Both the position numbers and the translations under genes were made by a program. Positions 1-7,634 of a stretch of 64,000 nucleotides of DNA are shown one piece after another. The stretch is taken from the NCBI RefSeq assembly GCF_026229185.1, contig NZ_JAGGJA010000003.1:372001-436000 (forward strand), read 5' to 3'. Source of the DNA: Fodinibius salsisoli (GTDB lineage: Bacteria > Bacteroidota > Rhodothermia > Balneolales > Balneolaceae). The notes under the pieces are model-generated. The model was not told the DNA's origin and made no database searches. It worked only from the letters and a program-made list of their open reading frames with translations. Within the stretch, counting starts at the first letter, position 1, and the number at the start of each line of letters is the position of its first letter.

Positions 1-104
1 TATTTTTACAATAATTAGCTTGATAATTTTACATCATTAATTAGGTTTAATATTAAAATTTTAAAAGCGGCACATTGTATTTCAAATAATTAAAAGTATA
101 TCTA

Positions 105-1358
105 ATGAACAGATTACTACAGACGAAATTAAGCCTCATGATGTTCCTGGAATTTTTCATCTGGGGGGCATGGTATTCAACAGTTGCGGTTTATATGACG
201 GCCAACGGCATGGAAAACCTAACCCACTGGCCTTTTATGGTAAACCCTATTGCGGCTATAGTAGCTCCTTTTTTCGTCGGCCTTATAGCTGATCGTTATT
301 TCCCAACGGAGAAAGTGTTAGGCACCCTTCATCTTTTAGGGGCTTTATTTATGGTTTTAACTCCCATGGCCGTTAGCTCACCCGTTGTCTTTATTCTCCT
401 TCTGCTGGCCTATAATCTCTGCTATATGCCAACTATGAGCCTGGCTAATACTCTTTCATTTCACCACATTAATGATCAGGAAAAAGACTTTCCTGTCATC
501 CGTGTATTTGGAACTATTGGATGGATTGTTGCCGGACTTATCATCAGTTTTGTGCTTGGCTATTTTGTTAGCAGCAGTATTAAGCCCGAAGAAACGGCTC
601 TTCCTTTATATCTGACAGCAGCAGCCAGCCTTCTGCTTGGGCTTTACAGTTTTACGCTGCCCCATACCCCTCCCCCTGCAGCTGGAGAAAAAGTTTCGTT
701 TCGCAGCATAGCTGGTATCGATGCTCTTAAACAACTTGGCAGTAAGTCCTTTTACGTATTTTTATTTAGCTCCTTTTTAATCTGTATTCCCCTGGCGGCT
801 TACTATAATTTTACCCAAATCTTCTTAAACAACGCTAATTTTGATAACATCGCCGCTACCCTCACGATCGGACAAATGTCGGAGGCCCTTTTTATGGTCC
901 TCATTCCTCTCATGTTTGTACGCTTAGGGGTAAAATGGATGTTAGCAGCAGGTATGCTTGCGTGGATTCTACGGTATGTTTTCTTTGCATTTGGTGCCCC
1001 TGAACCTACTACCTGGATGATCATTACAGGGATTGCCCTGCACGGTATCTGCTATGACTTTTTCTTCGTTACCGGTCAAATTTATGTAGATAAAAAAGCC
1101 CCCGCTAATATTCGAGGGCAAGCACAAGGACTGATTGTTCTTATAACTTATGGCGTTGGGATGTTTATTGGAGCCCGTGTCGCAGGTCGGGTATTTAATA
1201 GTTTCTTAGGTGACGCCGCTGCTCTTAACTTATCTCAGTGGCAAGATTTCTGGTGGATACCAGCCATCTTCGCAGCCTGTGTACTGCTCTTTTTTATCTT
1301 ATTCTTTAATGATCAGGTTATCGATAAAGATGCAACAGCTGAAGACATCTCTGTTTAA
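105..1358 (+). CDS. MFS permease of the nucleoside:H+ symporter (NupG/XapB-like) family
   Basis: The 417-residue protein is almost entirely hydrophobic, with about twelve predicted membrane segments, the normal size for a major facilitator permease. The stretch around residues 60-85 (LIADRYFPTEKVLGTLHLLG) matches the A-motif region of NupG/XapB-type nucleoside permeases as I remember it. It should sit in the inner membrane and import a small solute by proton symport. In FCB bacteria, members of this family often lie beside sugar-oxidising and DUF1080 genes rather than nucleoside genes, and here the next genes are exactly that, so a sugar or keto-sugar substrate is possible. The ATG at 105 follows an AT-rich leader without a clear Shine-Dalgarno site. 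A hairpin terminator follows the stop, so it appears to be transcribed alone. Confidence 0.85.
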   Translation: MNRLLQTKLSLMMFLEFFIWGAWYSTVAVYMTANGMENLTHWPFMVNPIAAIVAPFFVGLIADRYFPTEKVLGTLHLLGALFMVLTPMAVSSPVVFILLLLAYNLCYMPTMSLANTLSFHHINDQEKDFPVIRVFGTIGWIVAGLIISFVLGYFVSSSIKPEETALPLYLTAAASLLLGLYSFTLPHTPPPAAGEKVSFRSIAGIDALKQLGSKSFYVFLFSSFLICIPLAAYYNFTQIFLNNANFDNIAATLTIGQMSEALFMVLIPLMFVRLGVKWMLAAGMLAWILRYVFFAFGAPEPTTWMIITGIALHGICYDFFFVTGQIYVDKKAPANIRGQAQGLIVLITYGVGMFIGARVAGRVFNSFLGDAAALNLSQWQDFWWIPAIFAACVLLFFILFFNDQVIDKDATAEDISV

Positions 1359-1379
1359 GTCTATGTAGGGATCTATGTC

Positions 1380-1418
1380 AAGTCGGTTAGGCGAATAACA
1401 TGCCTGGCCGACTTTTCT
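1380..1418 (+). terminator. Intrinsic terminator after the MFS gene
   Basis: AAGTCGG at 1380-1386 pairs with CCGACTT at 1408-1414. A second helix (AGGC 1389-1392 with GCCT 1402-1405) forms inside the loop, and the stem runs into a T-rich tract from 1413. It lies 22 bases after the stop of the permease gene. The rest of the gap up to 1534 would carry the promoter of the next gene, but no convincing promoter was seen. Confidence 0.75.
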
Positions 1419-1534
1419 ATTTCATTGGTATGTCTCAAACTTTATAAAAATAATACTTGCTTAAGAGCGTAGGGTAAGTTTTTTTACCTCCCTCTGCTTT
1501 TTCGATATCAGCTTATCAGAAAATAACTGTCTTA

Positions 1535-4500
1535 ATGTTTTTCCGCATAAATCGTTTTTTCCCTTCCCTTGTTAAGGATACCACATTGACCTTCTCATTT
1601 ATTTTTTCTTTTTGTCTTATCATGGTTGGATGCAATCCCCATCCTGAACCTGAAGTTATCTCGCTCTCGGAAAAAGAATCCTCTGAAAATGCTATACAGA
1701 TCCAAAATGAAACTTCTGTTCAACTTGCCGAAGGGTTGGATATCAACCTCTGGGCCTCAGAAAAGCTACTGGCCGACCCTATTGGTCTGGATATAACTAA
1801 TCAAGGCGAAGCGTATGTGTCCGTCACAAATAGGCGTAGTAGTTCTAAACCCGATATTCGCTCGCATCCCAATTGGGAACATGAATCCATAAGCTGGAAG
1901 AATGTAGAAGATCGAGTATCTTTTTTAGAGAAGGAATTAGCACCCGAACACAGCAATAAAAATAGCTCTTGGTTGCAAGACCTTAACGCCGATAGCTCAT
2001 ACGACTGGAAGGATCTGACGGTCAATAAGGAAGAAATATTCCGAATAACGGACCTGTCCGGTGATGGCATTGCGGATCATTCCCAGCTTTATCTGCGAGA
2101 TTTTCATCAAAAGGAAACGGATGTGGCAGGCACGGTCTTATCTTATAACGATCAGGTTTTTGTAGGTGTTGGTCCCGATCTTTGGAGTACCAAAGACACC
2201 AATAATGATGGTATGGCTGATTCAAAAAAGTCGATAAGTCATGGTTACACTGTGCACATGGGCTTTCGTGGCCACGGAATGTCGGGCCTAACCGTAGGAC
2301 CAGATGGACGCGTCTATTGGAGTGTGGGTGACGTAGGGCTGAATGTTGAAGCACCTGATGGCACTAAATGGGCCTATCCCAACCAAGGAGCGATCTTACG
2401 TTCAGATCCGGATGGGAGTAATTTTGAGGTGTTTGCTGCAGGGCTCCGAAATCCGCATGAATTCTCTTTTGATAAGTATGGAAACCTGATAACAGTAGAT
2501 CATGATGGGGATCACGCTGGTGAACAAGAACGATTGGTGTACGTTATCAATGGATCAGATAGCGGTTGGCGCATTCACTGGCAGTTTGGGAAATACACCG
2601 ATCCGAAAAACAACAAGTATAAGGTTTGGATGGACGAACGGTACCATAAGCCGCATTTTGAAGGCCAGTCGGCCCTTATCTTACCTCCTCTGGCCTCTTA
2701 TCATAATGGGGCGGCAGGGATGGCATATAATCCGGGTACTGCCCTTAACGATCAATGGAAAAATCACTTTTTTATTTCTGACTTTACCGGTTCTCCTGCA
2801 ACGTCAGCTATCCATGCCTTTGAACTGGAGCCCAATGGAGCCTCCTTTAAGCTAAAGAGCGACCAACCGATCATGCAGGGTATTTTACCAACCGGCATTG
2901 ACTTTGGACCTGATGGGAGCCTCTATTTTACCGACTGGATTGGCGGGTGGAATACGAATGATAAAGGACGTATTTGGCGCATTGACACCCCTGAAGAAGC
3001 TTCTTCAGTTGTTCGAAATAAAACTAAAAAAATACTAACAGACGATTTTAATACATTTTCAGAGGATACATTATCCCGGTTCTTACATTACCAGGATATG
3101 CGTGTTCGTATGGAAGCTCAATTTGAACTTGTCCACCGAAAGGAGAAACAACTCTTGCTAAATGCCATAAAGCAGAAAGAAAATCAGTTAGCCAGACTGC
3201 ATGGCATCTGGGGCATTGGACAGTTAGCTCGAAACGACTCAACGGAAGCTGAGCCCCTGCTTCAATATTTAGAAGATAATGATCCTGAGGTTAAAGCTCA
3301 GACTGCAAAAATATTGGGGGACGTCCGCTACCAACCGGCAGCTGAGTCTCTTATCCCGCTGCTAAACGACGCATCCCCTCGTGTGCAACTTATGGCCACC
3401 CAGGCATTGGGACGTATAGGCCACCAGGAGGCGATTGCCCCCATTATAGCTATGCTTGAAGCTAATAATGATGAAGACATCTATTTGCGCCATGCAGGGG
3501 CTATTGCCTTAGCACGTATAGGCAGCGAAGAAGCACTTGTCCGTTTAGCTGACCATTCATCCGAGGCCGTTCGTATAGCAGCCGTAGTAGCTCTCAAAAG
3601 ATTGGATTCACCTGGGGTAGCACGCTTTCTGGATGACAACAGTGAATTTGTTGTTACTAATGCAGCTCGGGCTATCAACGATGATACGTTTATTAAAGAA
3701 GCACTCCCCAATTTAGCCCGTATGTTAGATCAAGAAACATTTCTCAATCCTCCACTTATCCGCCGGGCCATCAACGCCAGTTTGTTTAACGGTACCCCAG
3801 CCGATGCTAAACGACTGGCATCTTTTGCAAATAGAGAAAATGCTTCAGACACTCTGCGAGCAGAAGCATTAGCTACTCTATCCGTATGGTCGGAACCCTC
3901 AACATTAGACCGTGTTACAGGCCGATATCGTGGACAAATCCATAATGAAAAAACGGAGGCTACAGCGGCCGTACGCTCCATTATAAAACCCCTTTTGGCA
4001 GACAATGATCCCATTGTCAAAATCGAGCTGATTAAGGCGATCAAAAAATTACAGATAAAAAATGAAACTCCCACCGTTTTTGCCCTTTTAAAAGATTCAT
4101 CGACCGAACCCATGGTTAAAGCTGAAGCTCTTAGCGCACTCCAACATCTGGATTATGGAAATATGGAGCAGGCGATAGAGATAGCGCTAGACTCAGGTAA
4201 TCAAAAGGTACGGATGCAAGCACTTGGGCTTACCCCCTCTCTTGATATTTCAGCTCAACAGAAGGCAATGCTACTTTCATCTGTATTGAATGAGGGCGCC
4301 ACTGTTGAGCAACAGAGTGCCATTAGAGCTTTGGGATCTATGAATGCTCCAATCGCGGAAACCTTACTACAGGAACAGCTTTCGAAGCTTCTGGATGGCA
4401 GTCTCCCTAAAGAAATTCAACTGGAATTAGTTCAGGCCGCTGATAGCTCGAATGCTCCAAAACTTCAGGATTTGCTTGCTCAATATCAGGAAGCTAAACC

Positions 4501-4966
4501 AGAGGATGACGCAGTAGCTCAATATCAGGAAGCGCTTTGGGGCGGCAATGCCCAAGAGGGAGCCGAAATATTTTACAATAATAATGCTGCTCAATGTATT
4601 CGTTGCCATGCCGTTGGAGGTGAAGGTGGCAACATCGGTCCAGACCTGGCTGATATTGGTAATACCCTGAACCGAGAACAACTTCTGGCCTCGCTTATAG
4701 CCCCCAACAATCGCATTGCGCCTGGCTTTGGTTCTATTACCGTAACGACCCAAGATGATCAGTCCATTACCGGAGTGCTTAAAGAAGAGACCCAAAGCTC
4801 CCTGACTATACAGGATGCCGATGGGAACACAACCCGGATTGCTAAAGATCAGATTACGAACCGGACCAATTCCCCCTCAGCGATGTACTCTATGGCGGAT
4901 ATTTTATCGAAAGGTGACCTACGTGATTTAGTAGAATTTTTAAGTCAACAAACCGGCTCAAATTGA
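1535..4966 (+). CDS. Lipoprotein sugar dehydrogenase-like propeller with HEAT repeats and C-terminal cytochrome c
   Basis: This 1,143-residue protein has a lipobox ending at Cys33 (CLIMVGC), so it should be a lipoprotein exported to the periplasm or cell surface. Residues about 55-490 form an NHL/PQQ-dehydrogenase-like beta-propeller (for example AAGLRNPHEFSFDKYGNL and a DHDGDHAGEQE segment), as in the membrane-bound dehydrogenases of Planctomycetes. Residues about 520-960 are repeated alpha-helical HEAT units. The C-terminal 130 residues are a heme-binding domain with CIRCH at 1021-1025, one c-type heme site, followed by GGNIGPDLADIG. Known relatives of this architecture are predicted to oxidise sugars and pass electrons to cytochrome c. 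The substrate is not visible from sequence. The DUF1080 gene downstream suggests oxidation of a sugar to a 3-keto form before hydrolysis (inference). Confidence 0.85.
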   Translation: MFFRINRFFPSLVKDTTLTFSFIFSFCLIMVGCNPHPEPEVISLSEKESSENAIQIQNETSVQLAEGLDINLWASEKLLADPIGLDITNQGEAYVSVTNRRSSSKPDIRSHPNWEHESISWKNVEDRVSFLEKELAPEHSNKNSSWLQDLNADSSYDWKDLTVNKEEIFRITDLSGDGIADHSQLYLRDFHQKETDVAGTVLSYNDQVFVGVGPDLWSTKDTNNDGMADSKKSISHGYTVHMGFRGHGMSGLTVGPDGRVYWSVGDVGLNVEAPDGTKWAYPNQGAILRSDPDGSNFEVFAAGLRNPHEFSFDKYGNLITVDHDGDHAGEQERLVYVINGSDSGWRIHWQFGKYTDPKNNKYKVWMDERYHKPHFEGQSALILPPLASYHNGAAGMAYNPGTALNDQWKNHFFISDFTGSPATSAIHAFELEPNGASFKLKSDQPIMQGILPTGIDFGPDGSLYFTDWIGGWNTNDKGRIWRIDTPEEASSVVRNKTKKILTDDFNTFSEDTLSRFLHYQDMRVRMEAQFELVHRKEKQLLLNAIKQKENQLARLHGIWGIGQLARNDSTEAEPLLQYLEDNDPEVKAQTAKILGDVRYQPAAESLIPLLNDASPRVQLMATQALGRIGHQEAIAPIIAMLEANNDEDIYLRHAGAIALARIGSEEALVRLADHSSEAVRIAAVVALKRLDSPGVARFLDDNSEFVVTNAARAINDDTFIKEALPNLARMLDQETFLNPPLIRRAINASLFNGTPADAKRLASFANRENASDTLRAEALATLSVWSEPSTLDRVTGRYRGQIHNEKTEATAAVRSIIKPLLADNDPIVKIELIKAIKKLQIKNETPTVFALLKDSSTEPMVKAEALSALQHLDYGNMEQAIEIALDSGNQKVRMQALGLTPSLDISAQQKAMLLSSVLNEGATVEQQSAIRALGSMNAPIAETLLQEQLSKLLDGSLPKEIQLELVQAADSSNAPKLQDLLAQYQEAKPEDDAVAQYQEALWGGNAQEGAEIFYNNNAAQCIRCHAVGGEGGNIGPDLADIGNTLNREQLLASLIAPNNRIAPGFGSITVTTQDDQSITGVLKEETQSSLTIQDADGNTTRIAKDQITNRTNSPSAMYSMADILSKGDLRDLVEFLSQQTGSN

Positions 4967-5184
4967 AATGTGGTATAAAATTATTACTAAAGAATCTAAT
5001 TAGGGATTAAAAATTATGATTGGTGTAGCCTACCTAAAAGCAGACTGTACCCTGGAAAGAATTGTAGGACGGGCTGTCCCCGAATCTTTGAGAAATTTAG
5101 TAGCTGTGAGGGATCTTACTTCCTGGAACGAATAAACTTGCTTTGCCAAACAACAATAATATGGCAATGTACCTTTTGTGTACT

Positions 5185-5216
5185 GTTCCATTTTTGAAAC
5201 GACACAAAAACGGAAC
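5185..5216. repeat. Imperfect inverted repeat (12-bp arms)
   Basis: GTTCCATTTTTG at 5185-5196 faces CAAAAACGGAAC at 5205-5216 with an 8-base loop; 11 of 12 positions pair. There is no flanking T tract, so it is not a typical terminator. It lies more than 200 bases from the upstream stop codon. It resembles dispersed intergenic repeats common in FCB genomes, but only one copy was found here. Confidence 0.45.
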
Positions 5217-5408
5217 CCAAAAACGTCGCCGGCTGAGAATTCTGAAATCTGTTCCGAACGTTCGGCGAGAGTATTTCGATGGTCCATTACATCTATTGCT
5301 GGCTTCAATAATCGGACCGGTATGAAATACTCCGTTTTCGCCTGCCGTTCTCCACTCAGAATTCTTAGGTCGGAGAGGTAAAACTCTTGAAGTTAGGTTC
5401 AACATCGT

Positions 5409-5437
5409 CCCCCTTCGAAGGGGGGATTAGGGGGATG
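5409..5437. repeat. C-run/G-run palindrome (CCCCCTTCGAAGGGGG type)
   Basis: CCCCC, TTCGAA and GGGGG form a perfect 16-bp palindrome at 5409-5424, followed by ATTAGGGGGATG. A degenerate relative (CCCTCCTTCAAAGGGG) occurs near 61737-61752. The form is typical of dispersed intergenic repeats in this phylum; the copy number in the genome is not known from the window. Confidence 0.5.
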
Positions 5438-5533
5438 ACATAGAAATTCGTGTTTAAATTTATTTTGGGTAGATTTTCCCCTTACAGCTCTCTTAAAAAA
5501 CAATATATTTTATCAACGAAAAATGATTCAATT

Positions 5534-6340
5534 ATGAAAATTAAGTCAATATTGTCTATTTGTTCTTTGGCCACTGCTATTGGACTTATTATCATGGCTT
5601 TTACAACCGAACCAACATCCGAAATTACAATTCCTCAGGAAAAATGGATTTCCATTTTTAATGGTAAGAACCTGGATGGCTGGACGCCCAAGTTTACCGG
5701 ACATAAATTGGGTATCAATTATAAGAATACGTTCCATGTAGAGGATGGCCTTCTCAAGGTTTCTTATGACAATTACAAGTCTTTTGATGGCAAGTTTGGC
5801 CACCTTTTCTATAAGCAGCCTTACTCCAACTATAAAATTCGTCTGGAATATCGGTTTGTAGGTCAACAAGTACCCGGAGCGCCCGACTGGGCTTATCGAA
5901 ATAGTGGGATTAAGTTTCACTGTCAGCCTCCGGAATCAATGGCAAAAGACCAACAATCACCCGTTTCTATTGAGGTTCAGTTATTGGGAGGCAATGGCAA
6001 AGAACCGCGGCCTACCGCTAACATCTGCTCGATGGGCACGCATATCGTAATGAACGACAGTTTGGTTACCCAACACTGCACCCAATCAACATCAAAAACT
6101 TATCATGGCGACCAATGGGTGGAAGTGGAAGCTGAAGTTCATGGAAGTGACATTATCACCCACTACGTCAACGGGCAGAAAGTACTCTCCTATTCAGATC
6201 CCCAGTACGATACCTCCGATTCTAATACCCAAAAACTTATAGGTGACAGCGAAAACCTCATCATTACGGAAGGGTATATTGCGTTACAGGCCGAAAGTCA
6301 CCCCGTCCATTTTCGCAATATTGAGATCTTACCGCTTTAA
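5534..6340 (+). CDS. Exported DUF1080 (3-keto-disaccharide hydrolase-like) protein
   Basis: The 268-residue product starts with a signal-peptide-like segment (MKIKSILSICSLATAIGLII) and continues into a single DUF1080 domain: WISIFNGKNLDGWTPKFTG, a beta-sandwich with RNSGIKFHCQ, and a final VHFRNIEILPL strand. This concanavalin-like fold is shared by 3-keto-disaccharide hydrolases, some of which cleave 3-keto-glycosides. An in-frame ATG at 5450 would add 28 residues lacking signal-peptide character, so the ATG at 5534 was preferred. With the upstream propeller-cytochrome protein it suggests an oxidise-then-hydrolyse pathway outside the cytoplasm. The activity on a particular sugar is inferred only. 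Confidence 0.85.
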   Translation: MKIKSILSICSLATAIGLIIMAFTTEPTSEITIPQEKWISIFNGKNLDGWTPKFTGHKLGINYKNTFHVEDGLLKVSYDNYKSFDGKFGHLFYKQPYSNYKIRLEYRFVGQQVPGAPDWAYRNSGIKFHCQPPESMAKDQQSPVSIEVQLLGGNGKEPRPTANICSMGTHIVMNDSLVTQHCTQSTSKTYHGDQWVEVEAEVHGSDIITHYVNGQKVLSYSDPQYDTSDSNTQKLIGDSENLIITEGYIALQAESHPVHFRNIEILPL

Positions 6341-6419
6341 ATAAACTTGGGTTTTGATTTCTATAAAAGTGCTTATCTACTTAAACCGATAGACTTAGAG
6401 TAGTCTTTGCAAAACCCCA

Positions 6420-6450
6420 CTGTCATCCTGAACGACGTTGAAGGATCTCC
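6420..6450 (+). repeat. CTGTCATCCTGAACGA-type intergenic element
   Basis: The segment beginning CTGTCATCCTGAACGACG and ending GAAGGATCTC has the form of a very common dispersed intergenic sequence of Bacteroidota and relatives. A related copy in the opposite orientation is at 62986-63018. Assignment rests on recall of that family and on the similarity of these two copies. Confidence 0.45.
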
Positions 6451-6694
6451 CCTGACAAGCTATAGCCATTGTTTGGAGACTCTTCTTATCAGCTATACCC
6501 AACACATCCACAGCTTAAATTTTATCATCCTCCAAAATATAATACTTGCTTTTTACTACTCCTGTAGTATCTTTATAAAGAAAGAGGAGATTGGTTCACT
6601 ACACGTTACAGATCCAGAGGGGGTATTATTGGTTAGTAGAAATGTAAGAATATTCTTCTCCTCTCATCATCAATGTGTATCCTAATAAACCGAT

Positions 6695-6701
6695 AAGGAG
6701 G
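6695..6701 (+). promoter_or_regulatory. Strong Shine-Dalgarno site AAGGAGG
   Basis: AAGGAGG lies 7 bases before the ATG at 6709 and fixes that start. It is the full anti-16S complement, unlike most genes in this window, which have weak or no Shine-Dalgarno sequence. Confidence 0.8.
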
Positions 6702-6708
6702 TTACATT

Positions 6709-7557
6709 ATGTCTTCAGAGAGTTCCTTAATCCAGGGATTGGCAGGATTTACCCTCATCACAGCATTTATCCTGACAGTAAGCAGCTGCGAAACGCCACA
6801 AGCCCCTGACACGCCGGAATCCCCAAAGTACCGCTTCAGCTATGAAGTGCTCGATGGAAATGGCGTTATGCTCCGACAAGTTACTCATGAACAGATCAAT
6901 GAGATCGAAATTAAGACCAGTCTGGGTCTTTTCGGAGAACAATTTTTGTCCCCTTCAATTTTAGAAGAACTTAATCTTGACATCGATCCGTCGGAACTAC
7001 AGCAGCACGAAATTTATCTGCATGCGGAACAAGGCATCAATGATGATATTAATTTTGCAACGCTGAATTTCAGTTTTCCTGTAGTAAACAATTGGCAAAG
7101 TGACTCCTACCAAGTAGTCCAGCTACATACCAACGAGCAATGGCTGGAAATGATTCGACAGGCCCGCCAGTATGTGGAGAACCCTGAAGACCTTCCACCG
7201 ATAGAGCGGATCCCTGAATTCACGTTTCCAGCAATAGGTGAACACTCAGTCATCGTAAATTATAATGAGCGGGGACTCGGCCATGCGGGAATTGACTATC
7301 TGTATTTTGCGACCGACGGCCAGCTCGAATTAACAAGGGTATCCGATAATTTTATAGAAGGGAACTTTTCGATCGTATTGTCTGCTCTCCCCACAGCTGT
7401 ACTTACCATTGATACCCTTCCTGAAGATCCCGAATTTGAAGAATTTCGTATCATAGGTGATTTTGTTGCCAAACACGGTGATTATAACGATCTGTCTGAT
7501 GCCCAGACCCATTTCTTTCGAAATCGGATAAATACAAAGTCGCTTTTAGACTTTTAG
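6709..7557 (+). CDS. Lipoprotein of unknown function
   Basis: The 282-residue product has a lipoprotein signal with the cysteine at residue 27 (FILTVSSC), so it should be exported and lipid-anchored. After a short Pro-rich linker, the mature part is rich in alternating hydrophobic and acidic residues and looks mostly beta-stranded. No known family, catalytic motif or repeat was recognised. The start is well supported by the perfect Shine-Dalgarno site. The gene faces the minus-strand ASPIC block and is separated from it by a 12-bp hairpin. It is not clearly in an operon with the DUF1080 gene, which ends 368 bases upstream. Confidence 0.75.
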   Translation: MSSESSLIQGLAGFTLITAFILTVSSCETPQAPDTPESPKYRFSYEVLDGNGVMLRQVTHEQINEIEIKTSLGLFGEQFLSPSILEELNLDIDPSELQQHEIYLHAEQGINDDINFATLNFSFPVVNNWQSDSYQVVQLHTNEQWLEMIRQARQYVENPEDLPPIERIPEFTFPAIGEHSVIVNYNERGLGHAGIDYLYFATDGQLELTRVSDNFIEGNFSIVLSALPTAVLTIDTLPEDPEFEEFRIIGDFVAKHGDYNDLSDAQTHFFRNRINTKSLLDF

Positions 7558-7581
7558 ACAGCTTTGGAAGACAAATCTATT

Positions 7582-7611
7582 ATGTAAGGGATAACCATCT
7601 ATTCCTTACAT
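7582..7611. terminator. Stem-loop between convergent genes
   Basis: ATGTAAGGGATA at 7582-7593 pairs with TATTCCTTACAT at 7600-7611, 12 pairs including one G-U. It lies between the stop at 7557 (plus) and the stop at 7635 (minus). Neither side has a clear U tract, so it may act as a weak bidirectional terminator or an mRNA 3'-end stabiliser. Confidence 0.45.
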
Positions 7612-7634
7612 GCAATTCAAAATAGGTGACTGTT

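Larger units (their letters stand above)
4967..5533. other. 567-base gene-free gap with hairpins
   Basis: No reading frame here looks like a real gene: the short frames overlap each other on both strands and match nothing recognisable. The gap contains a long hairpin at 5185-5216, a CCGAACGTTCGG palindrome at 5254-5265 and a C-run/G-run palindrome at 5409-5424. It looks like accumulated intergenic repeat DNA. The promoter of the DUF1080 gene should lie near its right end. Confidence 0.5.
6341..6708. other. Gene-free gap with a dispersed-repeat fragment
   Basis: The plus-strand frame at 6407-6685 has no family features and composition unlike its neighbours, so it was not called. The gap includes the repeat-like element at 6420-6450 and ends with a strong ribosome-binding site for the next gene. 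Nothing else was seen. Confidence 0.5.

Noticed and set aside
5030-5405. Overlapping minus- and plus-strand frames of 60-100 residues
   Set aside because: They overlap each other in several frames, have low-complexity charged sequence and lie over hairpins; no family or start signal supports them.
6407-6685. Plus-strand frame of 92 residues
   Set aside because: Runs through the dispersed repeat at 6420-6450 and has no ribosome-binding site or recognisable product.
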